The notes under the pieces were generated by a model, which was given only the letters and a program-made list of their open reading frames with translations, was not told the origin of the DNA and searched no databases. Positions 35,101-44,500 of a DNA stretch of 64,000 nt are shown piece by piece. Origin of the DNA: Snuella lapsa. Lineage in GTDB: Bacteria; Bacteroidota; Bacteroidia; Flavobacteriales; Flavobacteriaceae. Each line of letters starts with the position of its first letter. Position 1 is the stretch's first letter. Location of the stretch: NCBI RefSeq assembly GCF_039539345.1, contig NZ_BAABCY010000078.1, positions 1 to 64,000 of the forward strand, in the 5' to 3' direction. The translations under genes were made by a program, and so were the position numbers.

Positions 35101-36326
35101 TGAGTTTAAAAAATAAATTACATATATTAAAAAGAAAGTATAGAAGCTCTAAAATGGCTCCTGCCTTTAATGCGCTTCATACCTTTTTGTATTTGCCGGA
35201 CGAGACGACCCACGGAGGTACTCATATTAAAGCGGCCGATGATTTAAAACGTACTATGAATACGGTTATTATGGCCATGGTGCCGTGTTTGATTTTTGGT
35301 ATGTTTAATGCAGGTTACCAACACAACATAGCTTTTGGAGAAATTCAAGCTGTGACTGCAGGATTTTTTAGCCCAGAATTTTGGACTTTAGATAACTTTT
35401 TAATTGGTTTTTGGAAGATATTACCATTGGTTATCGTGTCTTATGGTGTAGGTTTGGGTATTGAGTTCTTGTTTGCGATTATTAAGAAGCACGAGGTTGA
35501 AGAAGGGTATCTGGTAACAGGTATGTTAGTGCCACTTATTGTACCTGTAGATATTCCATTATGGATGTTGGCAGTAGCAGTAGCTTTTGGTGTCGTAATA
35601 GGAAAAGAAGTGTTTGGTGGTACTGGGATGAATATTTTAAACCCTGCCCTAACCATAAGAGCCTTTTTGTTTTTTGCTTACCCAACTTGGATGAGTGGTG
35701 ATAAAGTATGGGTTGAAGGTGCGGTAAAAAGAACGCAAGAGATTGCAGCCGGAGCTAATTTGGATGCCATTTCAGGAGAAACTATTTTGGGAAGCTTGGC
35801 GCAAGGAAAAGCAGCTGGTTATAGTGTAATGGATATGTTCTTGGGCTTCATTCCTGGATCGGTAGGGGAAACGTCTACCTTGTTAATTTTATTAGGAGGG
35901 TTGTTCTTGGTTTTTGCTAAAATTGGAAGTTGGAGAATTATGTTGTCGTCTGTATTGGGAGCAATTGTAATGGGCTTAATCTTTAATCAGGTTGTAGCCA
36001 GTGGATGGATAACAGAATCAAGTAAGTTTTACGGTTTAATGAGCACTACTTGGTGGCATCATTTATTAATTGGAGGCTTTGCTTTTGGTACGGTGTTTAT
36101 GGCTACCGATCCTGTTACAGCTTCACAAACCAATAAAGGTAAGTGGATATATGGTTTCTTGGTAGGATTTATTTCTATAATGATTCGTGTCTTCAACCCA
36201 GCATATCCTGAAGGTGTGATGTTGGCGATTCTGTTAATGAACGTATTTGCACCAACGATCGACCATTATGTGGTTCAAGGCAATGTCAAGAAGAGAAAGA
36301 AACGTCTTAAAGTAAAAACGGCTTAA
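35100..36326 (+). CDS. nqrB: Na+-NQR subunit B
   Basis: 408-residue membrane subunit with about ten helices that carries covalent FMN and riboflavin and forms the Na+ path. Family motifs: PDETTHGGTHIKAADDLKRTM, GKEVFGGTGMNILNPALTIRA, FIPGSVGETSTLL and TDPVTASQTNKGKW. The expected covalent FMN threonine is T228 in D222AISGET228. In well-studied NqrB the motif reads SGAT, so the residue before the acceptor Thr is Glu here. It is modified by ApbE, encoded at 50199. Confidence 0.97.
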   Translation: MSLKNKLHILKRKYRSSKMAPAFNALHTFLYLPDETTHGGTHIKAADDLKRTMNTVIMAMVPCLIFGMFNAGYQHNIAFGEIQAVTAGFFSPEFWTLDNFLIGFWKILPLVIVSYGVGLGIEFLFAIIKKHEVEEGYLVTGMLVPLIVPVDIPLWMLAVAVAFGVVIGKEVFGGTGMNILNPALTIRAFLFFAYPTWMSGDKVWVEGAVKRTQEIAAGANLDAISGETILGSLAQGKAAGYSVMDMFLGFIPGSVGETSTLLILLGGLFLVFAKIGSWRIMLSSVLGAIVMGLIFNQVVASGWITESSKFYGLMSTTWWHHLLIGGFAFGTVFMATDPVTASQTNKGKWIYGFLVGFISIMIRVFNPAYPEGVMLAILLMNVFAPTIDHYVVQGNVKKRKKRLKVKTA

Positions 36327-36328
36327 CG

Positions 36329-37075
36329 ATGGAAAAGAGAACGGATAAAAATTCATATACAATTATATTCGCCATAGGAATGGTGCTTTTGGTAGGTGCA
36401 TTATTAGCTTTTGCTGCCGAATCATTAAAGCCAAGAATTAACGAAAATAAGCGTTTAGAGAAGCAACAAAATATTTTGTATGCAATGGGTATTAATGAAA
36501 ATGATGGCAGTAGTGCAACATTCATTTCAACCGATAAAGCACCGGAAGCCTTTGCAAAATATATAACAAAGCAATTGATTATAGAGAACGGAAAGGTTTC
36601 GGAAGACGACCAAGCGTATTTAATAGATGTTAAAAAAGAGCAGGCCAATGCCAAAGCTGGTAAAACAAGGAGACTGCCTTTGTTTATTGGAGAAAAGGAT
36701 GGGGCTACCTATTATATAGCGCCTATTAGAGGTAAAGGGCTTTGGGATGCTATTTGGGGTTATGTTGCTATGGATGCCAATATGGTAGTTCAAGGCGCTT
36801 ATTTTGACCATAAGGGAGAAACCCCTGGTTTAGGGGCAAATATTAAAGAGCGTTTCTTTATGGACGATTTTATTGGTGAGCATTTATTGGATGCCTCGGG
36901 TAATTTTAAGGGTATTACTGTAGCAAAGGGTAACGCCGATCCAAAGAACGACGATAAAACTGATAATGAAATAGATGCTATTGCCGGAGCGACTATTACG
37001 GGTGATGGTGTAACAGCAATGATTAAAAGTGATTTAAAGCTTTATAAGTCATATTTCGAAACTTTAAAAAACTAG
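36329..37075 (+). CDS. nqrC: Na+-NQR subunit C
   Basis: 248-residue subunit with one N-terminal membrane helix (IIFAIGMVLLVGALLAFAA) and a periplasmic FMN-binding domain. The ApbE flavinylation motif is D216AIAGAT222, with T222 the predicted phosphoester attachment site. GLWDAIWGYVAMD and GETPGLGANIKE are family signatures. It follows nqrB by 2 bp and precedes nqrD by 6 bp. Confidence 0.96.
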   Translation: MEKRTDKNSYTIIFAIGMVLLVGALLAFAAESLKPRINENKRLEKQQNILYAMGINENDGSSATFISTDKAPEAFAKYITKQLIIENGKVSEDDQAYLIDVKKEQANAKAGKTRRLPLFIGEKDGATYYIAPIRGKGLWDAIWGYVAMDANMVVQGAYFDHKGETPGLGANIKERFFMDDFIGEHLLDASGNFKGITVAKGNADPKNDDKTDNEIDAIAGATITGDGVTAMIKSDLKLYKSYFETLKN

Positions 37076-37081
37076 CATTTT

Positions 37082-37729
37082 ATGGGACTTTTATCAAAAA
37101 AAGACAGCAAGTTAATATTAGATCCATTAGCAGATAATAACCCAATTACCATTCAGGTATTAGGTATTTGTTCGGCCTTGGCAATTACGGCTGAATTAAA
37201 AGCATCGATTGTGATGTCCATTTCTGTATTGTTTGTATTAGGATTGGGTAATGTCGTTATCTCATTAATGCGAAACATTATACCTTCTAAGATCAGGATT
37301 ATTGTACAGCTTGTAGTGGTTGCTACCTTGGTTATTATAGTAGATTTGGTGCTAAAGGCATTCTCGTATGAATTAAGTAAAACCTTATCGGTATTCGTAG
37401 GCTTAATTATTACCAACTGTATTATCATGGGACGTTTTGAAGCTTTTGCTTTGGGGAATGGTCCTTGGCGTTCGTTTCTAGATGGTGTAGGTAATGCAGC
37501 AGGTTACGGTATTATTTTGGTTATTGTTGGTTTTTTTAGGGAGTTATTGGGTTCGGGAACCTTATTAGGTTTCAAGGTGCTTGGTGATCCTATCGAAAAA
37601 ACAGGTCTGTATGCTATAGGTTATGAAAATAATGGGTTTATGTTATTGTCTCCTATGGCATTAATCGTGGTTGGTATTATCATTTGGGTACAACGAACTA
37701 AAAATAAAGCATTAGTAGAAGATCATTAA
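37082..37729 (+). CDS. nqrD: Na+-NQR subunit D
   Basis: 215-residue polytopic subunit with about six helices. It shares with NqrE the inverted-repeat fold that binds a membrane-embedded 2Fe-2S centre. The Cys pair is in QVLGICSALAI and ITNCIIMGR. Other family parts are DGVGNAAGYGIILVIVGFFREL and LMRNIIPSKIRI. The next gene, nqrE, starts only after a 75-bp spacer holding short repeats, the only sizeable gap in the operon. Confidence 0.96.
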   Translation: MGLLSKKDSKLILDPLADNNPITIQVLGICSALAITAELKASIVMSISVLFVLGLGNVVISLMRNIIPSKIRIIVQLVVVATLVIIVDLVLKAFSYELSKTLSVFVGLIITNCIIMGRFEAFALGNGPWRSFLDGVGNAAGYGIILVIVGFFRELLGSGTLLGFKVLGDPIEKTGLYAIGYENNGFMLLSPMALIVVGIIIWVQRTKNKALVEDH

Positions 37730-37804
37730 TCAGTATGCAGTTTACAGTTGCAGTATGCAGAAGTTACTGTTAACTGGGACTGAGACTGAAAACTATAAAA
37801 GAAT

Positions 37805-38560
37805 ATGGAACATATAGAATTATTTTTCAAATCAATATTTATAGATAACATGGTATTTGCCACGTTCCTTGGAATGTGTTCTTACCTTGCAGTATCTAAA
37901 AAAGTAAGCACAGCAGTTGGTTTAGGTGCGGCTGTTATTTTTGTATTGGCTATTACGGTGCCTTTAAACTGGTTACTGGATCAGTACTTATTACAACCAG
38001 GAGCGCTAAAATGGTTGGGTGCTGAATATGTAGACTACGACCTAAGCTTCTTGTCTTTTATTATGTTTATTGCTACCATTGCTACTATGGTACAATTGGT
38101 AGAGATAGTGGTAGAGAAGTTTTCACCATCTTTATATAACTCACTTGGTATTTTCTTGCCACTTATTGCCGTAAACTGTGCGATCTTAGGAGGATCGTTA
38201 TTTATGCAGTCTCGTGAGATTCCTACATTAGGTTTGGCGACCGTTTATGGAGTAGGCTCGGGTATTGGTTGGTTTTTAGCCATCTTGGCAATTGCAGCTA
38301 TTCGTGAAAAGATTAGGTACTCAAACGTGCCACCTGCATTAAGAGGTTTAGGGATTACATTTATTATCACAGGTTTAATGGCGATTGGGTTTATGAGTTT
38401 TGGAGGTATGTTAACCGGAGGTGACGAAGAAGCTAAGAGTGAAACAAAAACAGCTGTTGTAGTTGATGAAAAGGAGGAAGAAGCAATAGCTTCTAATGTG
38501 TCAGCAACAGAAGGAGAAGAAGAGAAAGTGTTAGCTAACAACATAAAAGTAAATGAGTAA
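37805..38560 (+). CDS. nqrE: Na+-NQR subunit E with acidic C-terminal tail
   Basis: 251-residue polytopic partner of NqrD. Core motifs: FIDNMVFATFLGMCSYLAVS and PLIAVNCAILGGSLFM, which hold the Cys ligands, and IAAIREKIRYSNVPPALRGLGI. The core ends near residue 203. A further ~48 residues rich in Glu, Asp and Ala follow (DEKEEEAIASN, TEGEEEKV). Typical NqrE is about 200 residues, so this tail is an extension on the last helix. Its end overlaps the nqrF start by 8 bp. Confidence 0.95.
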   Translation: MEHIELFFKSIFIDNMVFATFLGMCSYLAVSKKVSTAVGLGAAVIFVLAITVPLNWLLDQYLLQPGALKWLGAEYVDYDLSFLSFIMFIATIATMVQLVEIVVEKFSPSLYNSLGIFLPLIAVNCAILGGSLFMQSREIPTLGLATVYGVGSGIGWFLAILAIAAIREKIRYSNVPPALRGLGITFIITGLMAIGFMSFGGMLTGGDEEAKSETKTAVVVDEKEEEAIASNVSATEGEEEKVLANNIKVNE

Positions 38561-39869
38561 TATGATTTTAGCCGCAAGTACATTAGGAACAATAATCGCA
38601 ACAGTAATCGCTTTTTTAATCATTACGCTTTTATTGGTAGCATTACTATTAGTTGTTAAACAAAAATTGTCGCCATCTGGTCCCGTTAAGATTACCATTA
38701 ATGGTGAACGAGAAATTGAGGTGGGATCTGGAGATAGTTTATTATCTACTTTGGGAGGCCAAAAAATATTTTTGCCATCAGCATGTGGTGGAGGTGGAAC
38801 ATGTATTCAATGTGAATGTCATGTTTTATCAGGGGGTGGTGAAGCACTTCCAACAGAAACGCCACACTTTACGCGTAAAGAATTACAGCACGGAGCACGT
38901 TTAGCATGTCAGGTAAAAGTAAAGCAGGACATGAACATTACCATTCCAGAGGAAGTGTTTGGTATTAAAAAATGGGAAGCGACTGTTGTGCGTAACTATA
39001 ATGTAGCTTCTTTTATTAAGGAGTTTGTTGTTGAGATACCTGAAGACATGAATTATAAAGCAGGTGGGTATATTCAAATTGAAATTCCACAATGCGAAAT
39101 TAAGTATTCTGATATTGATATAACAGCACATCCAGAGGAGCATGAAACACCAGATAAATTCCAAGCGGAATGGGATAAGTTTGGTCTTTGGCCCTTAGTG
39201 ATGAAAAATGATGAAACTGTGGAGCGTGCTTATTCCATGGCTTCATATCCTGCTGAAGGGCGCGAGATCATGTTAAATGTTCGTATTGCTACGCCACCAT
39301 GGGATCGTGCTAAGAATGGTTGGATGGATGTAAATCCTGGGATTGCATCGTCTTACATTTTCTCTAGAAAACCAGGAGATAAAGTAGTGATATCTGGTCC
39401 TTATGGTGAGTTCTTTATTAATGAGTCTGAATCTGAAATGCTTTATGTAGGTGGTGGGGCTGGTATGGCACCGATGCGTTCGCATTTATATCACTTGTTT
39501 AAAACATTAAAGACAGGACGTAAAGTTACGTATTGGTACGGTGGACGTTCTAAACGTGAGTTGTTCTATTTAGATCACTTTTACGAATTAGAAAGAGAGT
39601 TCCCTAACTTTAGATTCTTCTTGGCATTATCTGAGCCTTTACCAGAAGACAACTGGAAGGTTAAGGAAGATATTGATGCGCCAGGTGATGGGTTTGTAGG
39701 TTTTATTCACAACTGTGTGATTGATAATTACCTTAGCAAGCACGATGCGCCAGAAGATATTGAATTGTATTTCTGTGGGCCACCGTTAATGAACAAAGCA
39801 GTTCAGAAAATGGGAGAAGATTTTGGTATCCCAGATGAGCATATTAGATTTGATGACTTTGGAGGATAG
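38553..39869 (+). CDS. nqrF: Na+-NQR subunit F (NADH dehydrogenase module)
   Basis: 438-residue subunit where NADH is oxidised. One N-terminal membrane helix (about 5-35) is followed by a 2Fe-2S domain with ligands C78, C84, C87 (ACGGGGTCIQC) and C119 (LACQV). Then comes an FAD/NADH ferredoxin-reductase domain with R225-AYSMASYP for FAD binding and VGGGAGMAPMRS for NADH. The C-terminal FGIPDEHIRFDDFGG is typical. Two possible starts (38553, 38562) differ by three residues. It ends the operon, followed by a palindromic terminator. Confidence 0.97.
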   Translation: MSNMILAASTLGTIIATVIAFLIITLLLVALLLVVKQKLSPSGPVKITINGEREIEVGSGDSLLSTLGGQKIFLPSACGGGGTCIQCECHVLSGGGEALPTETPHFTRKELQHGARLACQVKVKQDMNITIPEEVFGIKKWEATVVRNYNVASFIKEFVVEIPEDMNYKAGGYIQIEIPQCEIKYSDIDITAHPEEHETPDKFQAEWDKFGLWPLVMKNDETVERAYSMASYPAEGREIMLNVRIATPPWDRAKNGWMDVNPGIASSYIFSRKPGDKVVISGPYGEFFINESESEMLYVGGGAGMAPMRSHLYHLFKTLKTGRKVTYWYGGRSKRELFYLDHFYELEREFPNFRFFLALSEPLPEDNWKVKEDIDAPGDGFVGFIHNCVIDNYLSKHDAPEDIELYFCGPPLMNKAVQKMGEDFGIPDEHIRFDDFGG

Positions 39870-39930
39870 GTGGTATTCTGTTTAAGAATACTTTCTAAAT
39901 CTAAAGTGCAATCTAGAAATTTTAATAAAA

Positions 39931-39965
39931 CAGCCCCCAATGCATATGCATTGGGGGCTGTTTAT
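39931..39965. terminator. bidirectional terminator
   Basis: A perfect 30-bp palindrome (39931-39960) with arms CAGCCCCCAATGCAT, followed by TTTATTGTTA and preceded on the other side by TTTTAATAAAA. It lies between the converging nqrF and cytochrome c genes and can serve both. Confidence 0.85.
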
Positions 39966-39982
39966 TGTTAAGGCTACATTTA

Positions 39983-40576
39983 TTATTGCATTTGTGGAGG
40001 TAACGCAGCAGGAACAGTATTATTTACTGGTGGGATACTTTTAAGATAAGCAAATATAGCTTTTAAGTCTTCGTCGGGAAGATTGCGATAAGACTCCCAT
40101 GGCATAGGGGGTAATAAAGGCCTGCTGCCTTCAATGCCCTTATAGAGTCCTTTTTTTATGGCGGTTAAAAACTGATCTTCGCTCCATGTGCCAATGCCAC
40201 TATCGTCTGGTGTTAGGTTGGCAGCAAATGAAGTGCCCCAAGGCCCTTTAACAGCAGTTAGCCCCATTGTAAACAAAATATACGATTGTGCTGTTTTGGG
40301 ATCATATTCTGCTAATTCTTCATCCGCTGGATGTCCAGAGAGTAATAAATCGGTATTAAGTGCTATGCCATGTTCTGTGAATTTTTTTGGTGTATGGCAA
40401 TCATGGCACCCTATGGCGTTTACCAATTGCTCTCCCCGTTTTATTGGGTCGGGAGTAACTTCTTCAATAGTTTCGTAGTTTTCGGCTTCCTTTTTTTCTT
40501 TGTTGGTCGAATTACATGCATACATAGTAATGCATAGCACAGCAAAGGTTGCTGCGACAAAATAGTTGGTTTTCAT
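39983..40576 (-). CDS. mono-haem cytochrome c lipoprotein
   Basis: 197 residues. The lipoprotein signal ends at Cys21 (ITMYAC). A linker rich in Glu is followed by one haem-c site C57-H-D-C60-H61 (AIGCHDCHTPK) and a likely Met ligand in LLPPMPWESY. The C-terminal helix YRNLPDEDLKAIFAYLKSI is typical of small class I cytochromes c. It is a periplasmic electron carrier or a partner of a membrane dehydrogenase. It converges with nqrF, but there is no evidence that it works with NQR. Confidence 0.88.
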   Translation of the reverse strand: MKTNYFVAATFAVLCITMYACNSTNKEKKEAENYETIEEVTPDPIKRGEQLVNAIGCHDCHTPKKFTEHGIALNTDLLLSGHPADEELAEYDPKTAQSYILFTMGLTAVKGPWGTSFAANLTPDDSGIGTWSEDQFLTAIKKGLYKGIEGSRPLLPPMPWESYRNLPDEDLKAIFAYLKSIPPVNNTVPAALPPQMQ

Positions 40577-40622
40577 AAGTTAGTGTTTAAATATCTTACT
40601 TATAAAGATAATAATTCTTTTG

Positions 40623-41087
40623 TTATGTGGTGCTAAAATATTGTTGTAGAGTGTTTTGTCTTTTTGAATGGGTTTTAAAAAGTTTGGTGTAATCCATTAC
40701 ATTTGAGATGCCATCAAGCTTGCATAGGTAAGCAATAACAGCACATAGCCCTTTAAAAAGTAAATCTTTATCTTCTGGATGTGTGGGACGTGTGCCCCTG
40801 TAATGAAGGGGTAAGGAGTAACCACAAGCTTTGAGGAAAATAGCTTCTATGTGTAGCAGTTCTTGCGGGGTATAACCATTGAATTTACGCCCCAAGTTTT
40901 GGTTTACTATGCCTACATAGTTAAGTTTTAGGCTACCGTGCCTATCCGATAAGTATTTCCAAGATTCGGTATTGTCCAAAATATTGCCTACAGCACATTG
41001 TTTACAACATTCTGGATTTAATTTGTTGCTATGAAATGCTACATATAGTTTTTGTACTGCTTGTTCTAAACGGATTGAAGTTTTCAT
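40623..41087 (-). CDS. conserved Cys-containing small protein
   Basis: 154 residues, soluble, with a Cys cluster PECCKQCAVGN near residue 30, a central FNGYTPQELLHIEAIFLKACGY and a C-terminal SNVMDYTKLFKTHS. Flavobacterial homologues are, I believe, sometimes labelled 'NQR subunit F', but no ferredoxin, FAD or NADH motif is present and that name should not be used. Function unknown. A 27-codon frame ends 11 bp upstream of its start. Confidence 0.65.
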   Translation of the reverse strand: MKTSIRLEQAVQKLYVAFHSNKLNPECCKQCAVGNILDNTESWKYLSDRHGSLKLNYVGIVNQNLGRKFNGYTPQELLHIEAIFLKACGYSLPLHYRGTRPTHPEDKDLLFKGLCAVIAYLCKLDGISNVMDYTKLFKTHSKRQNTLQQYFSTT

Positions 41088-41098
41088 AAGTGTATGAT

Positions 41099-41182
41099 TT
41101 ATGCGATAATCTTGATTTTAAATGCTCCAAGGTTTGCCTCGATACGAAAACAATTTCCATGATAAATATCTATTGTACTCAT
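41099..41182 (-). CDS. possible 27-residue small ORF upstream of the Cys-rich protein
   Basis: ATG at 41182 to TAA at 41099 encodes a 27-residue peptide beginning MSTIDIYHGNCFRIE. It ends 11 bp before the start of the next gene, in position for a leader peptide or coupled small protein. The ATG follows a promoter-like stretch (TATCTTTA, CACCTCAAA on the minus strand) that has a relative at 52411-52440. Confidence 0.35.
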   Translation of the reverse strand: MSTIDIYHGNCFRIEANLGAFKIKIIA

Positions 41183-41596
41183 TTTGAGGTGGTTTACTTA
41201 AAGATACAAAAAAAAGTGGTAGATTTATAGTTGTAATGAAGTTATTGGGATTGTATTGTTTGTTACATATAAGTGTAAGACCTTAAGGGTGGATTTTAAT
41301 AGGGAGGATTTATAAAGAGGCAGATCTCGTTTATTTAAATATTTGTTATAAAGTTAACTAACAAATAGAGTACGTTGTATTAGACTGCAAAAATAGTATT
41401 AGGAAAGGTTAGATTTTCACAGGAATTAAGTAAACATAAATTATATCTTGGAACTTTTTTGACGAAGATTTAATGAAAAGGACATTTGAAGCGTCTTTTT
41501 TATTTGTAAAACATAGCTTAATGTAAAGTATATTATAGGGTTTTGCTGTTAAAAACTGTATTGAGCATAACGTAGTATACCGCAATATTGATTTTT
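41183..41596. other. 414-bp AT-rich gap between divergent genes
   Basis: 41186-41215 holds an element shared with 52411-52440 (GAGGTG, then ATACAAAAAAAA) that may be the leftward promoter. The rest, up to the giant cytochrome gene at 41597, is AT-rich. I see no gene, strong hairpin or clear TAnnTTTG box in it. Confidence 0.4.
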
Positions 41597-44500
41597 ATGA
41601 AGTATAGGTTAATAACAGTTACTATTTTCACGTTCATACTCTTTGGAGTCCTTTTTATTCCATTGTTAGGTGAAATTGAGAATACGTTTTTTCTTTTTCT
41701 AGGACGCTTTCATCCTTTAATTCTACATATTCCCATAGGAACTTTAATAGTATTGTTCTTAATGGAAATGATAAGTGCGCTTCGTCCGAAATTGAATTTG
41801 GATGCTGCATGCGATATTTTGCTTTGGTTTACGGCTTTAAGTATAATACCAACGGTTATTATTGGTTTCTTGTTAGCTTATGGAGGAAACTATAACGGTG
41901 CTGAGTTAGGAAAACACCAATGGCTTGGTTGGTTTACGGCATTAGTATGTGTTTGGTTACTAGTGCTACGCCACAAAAGGCCATCGGTACAAAAGGATCA
42001 GGTAAGTAAGCTGTATAGAGTTGTTCTATTAGTTAACGTTGTTTTGCTGTCCTTAGCAGGGCACTATGGAGGTTCGTTAACACATGGGGCCAATTATTTA
42101 ACTAAGTATATGCCATCTGGACTTAAGACTGTTCTTGGGGTTACTCCCGAAAACTATGGGGCTTACATGGCATTAAATAATCCAGGAGATTCTACTTCGG
42201 TTCAAGCTGTACATTACCAGACCAAGGTAAGGCCTGTCATGGAAAAATATTGTTTTGAATGTCATGGTGAAGATAAGCAAAAAGGAGGCATTCGTTTGGA
42301 TGTTTTACATTGGGACATGATTAATGGGCCAGATGCCGAAGGATGGCATTCTGCATTGGACATGATAAATTCTGGTGAAATGCCGCCAGAGGAAGAGCCC
42401 CAATTGCAAGATGATGAACGCCGGGCAGTAGTGGATTGGATGACCAAGAACCTTGAACAGGCCGCAATTGCCAAGCAGGATGCGGATAAAGGTGTTATGC
42501 GTAGGCTAACAAAAAAGCAGTACACCCATTCGTTAAATGAACTACTAGGCGTTTCAGTTAATTTTGGGGATGTGTTGCCAGATGATGGAAAATCTAAGAT
42601 GGGCTTTAGTAATAATGGCAACATTTTACAAACTTCGTCATTGCATGTAGACTATTATCAAAAAATAGCAAGAGAAGCCTTAGATAAAGCTATCGTTTTT
42701 GGTGATAAACCAGAGATTCAAAAATATAAAGTAACTTTTGGAAAAGATATAGGAGACGGTAAGACGGGAACAGAATACTGGGGCTATCAAACAGCTGCGA
42801 TTAAGAAGAAAGATTTGAATATAGAAATCTTAAATGATCGGGGCGTTCCTTTTGTAGCCGATACAACAAAACAAGAGACCGACCCTATAATTGCTCTTAA
42901 AAACAAAATAGGGATTGGTATGAGAGGATCTGCTAGTAATCGTTATGCTGTAGTAGATGAAGGTATCATTTTAAGCTCAGCCTTACCGGCCAAAGAAGTA
43001 GCTCCTAAGTCATGGCAAGGGCCGTCCCCTAATTTAAAGATGTTAGTTAAGGAAGATTTTCCAAGGACAGGAGATTTTGTTTTTAGGGTAGAGGCTTCCA
43101 GAGGGTATAGCTCATGGTTAACTGAAGATGAGCGCTTAATAGATTTAAGAAAGGATACGCCCGCACCTCAATCGTCTGAAGCTATACTTATAACGGCACA
43201 AGATGTAACACCAACAAATAATTTAGTATTAAGGAACAAACGTTTATTGATGCCCGAAGATGTTGCTGCCATATCTCAGGCTAATTTTGAATACAAGGTG
43301 CCTAAGTCGGGTGTATACCAAGTAGACTTGGTGCATCCTTATGCATCAGATGATGCCATGCCTTCCTATAATATGAATCTTTTGGGAGGTAAAAAAAATG
43401 GGATGGTTAGTAAGCGTCTTTACATGAAGGAGGAGCTAAAGGATGCTGCTCAAATTACAACACCTGTCACATTGATTTATTTGTCTGAAGGAGACCATAA
43501 AGGATATATTGGAGGGAAATTTTTTGTTGGATTTAGTCGTATTGTGCTAACGCCATTATCTGAAGAGGAGCTTTCTGAAGCAGCATTCGAGAATGAAGCA
43601 AAAAAGAATGAGCAGAAATATAAATCGGTAAATCCGTCCATACAGGTGTTTGCTGGTTCCAGAACCGATGATGGGATGGACTACAAAACATTTGGCGAAA
43701 GCAGAGAGGTTACGGCTCCTTTTGGTGAATCCCAAATGTTTGAGTTTGAAGGAAGGTTAGAAAACTTACCAATTCCTCTGGCAAGTTCGCAAGTAAGTGG
43801 AGATTTGGCAAATATTCTGACTCTGGGACTTTGGAACAACCATTTGGTCAAGGAAAGTCGTTTTAACGGCCCTCCGTTACTGATTAAATCGGTCGAATTT
43901 GAAGCGCCTTATTATCCTGTTTGGCCTCCAAAAAGCCATACAGAAATTTTCTTTGATTCACCAAACAAGGCTAATGAGGCCTTATATACAGAAGAAGTCC
44001 TAACGCGTTTTATGGAGCGCGCTTTTAGACGGGAGCTCAACGAAGGGGAGCTGGAACGTTACATGGATTTCTGGAAAGAAATTAAGGATGATTTTGATCG
44101 TTATGAAGATGGTATAAAAGAGGTTTTGGTTGCAGTATTATGTTCTCCAAATTTTATTTACATCTATGAACCCGAGAAACCAGAAAAGAAAAAGTCTGAT
44201 GACCAATTTATCCTGGCTTCCCGTTTGTCCTATTTTCTTTGGAATTCGCCTCCAGATGAGACCTTAAAGGCATTGGCTACGGAAGGTGATTTGTATGATG
44301 AATTACCTGAACAAGTAGAACGCATGGTGCAAGACCCGAGAATAACCAGAATGGTACAGTCATTTACTTATGAGTGGTTGCGTTTAGACAGGCATAAAAG
44401 TATGGATACAGATGTTCATGAATATGCCGATTATACTAGGTTTGTTAAGGAAGACATGGCTAAAGAAACTTACGAGTTTATTAACTATATATTAAAGAAT

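Noticed and set aside
40623..41087. Second NqrF-like subunit (also considered for 49814-50191)
   Set aside because: Neither protein has the 2Fe-2S Cys pattern, the RAYS FAD motif or an NADH site; nqrF at 38553 is complete.
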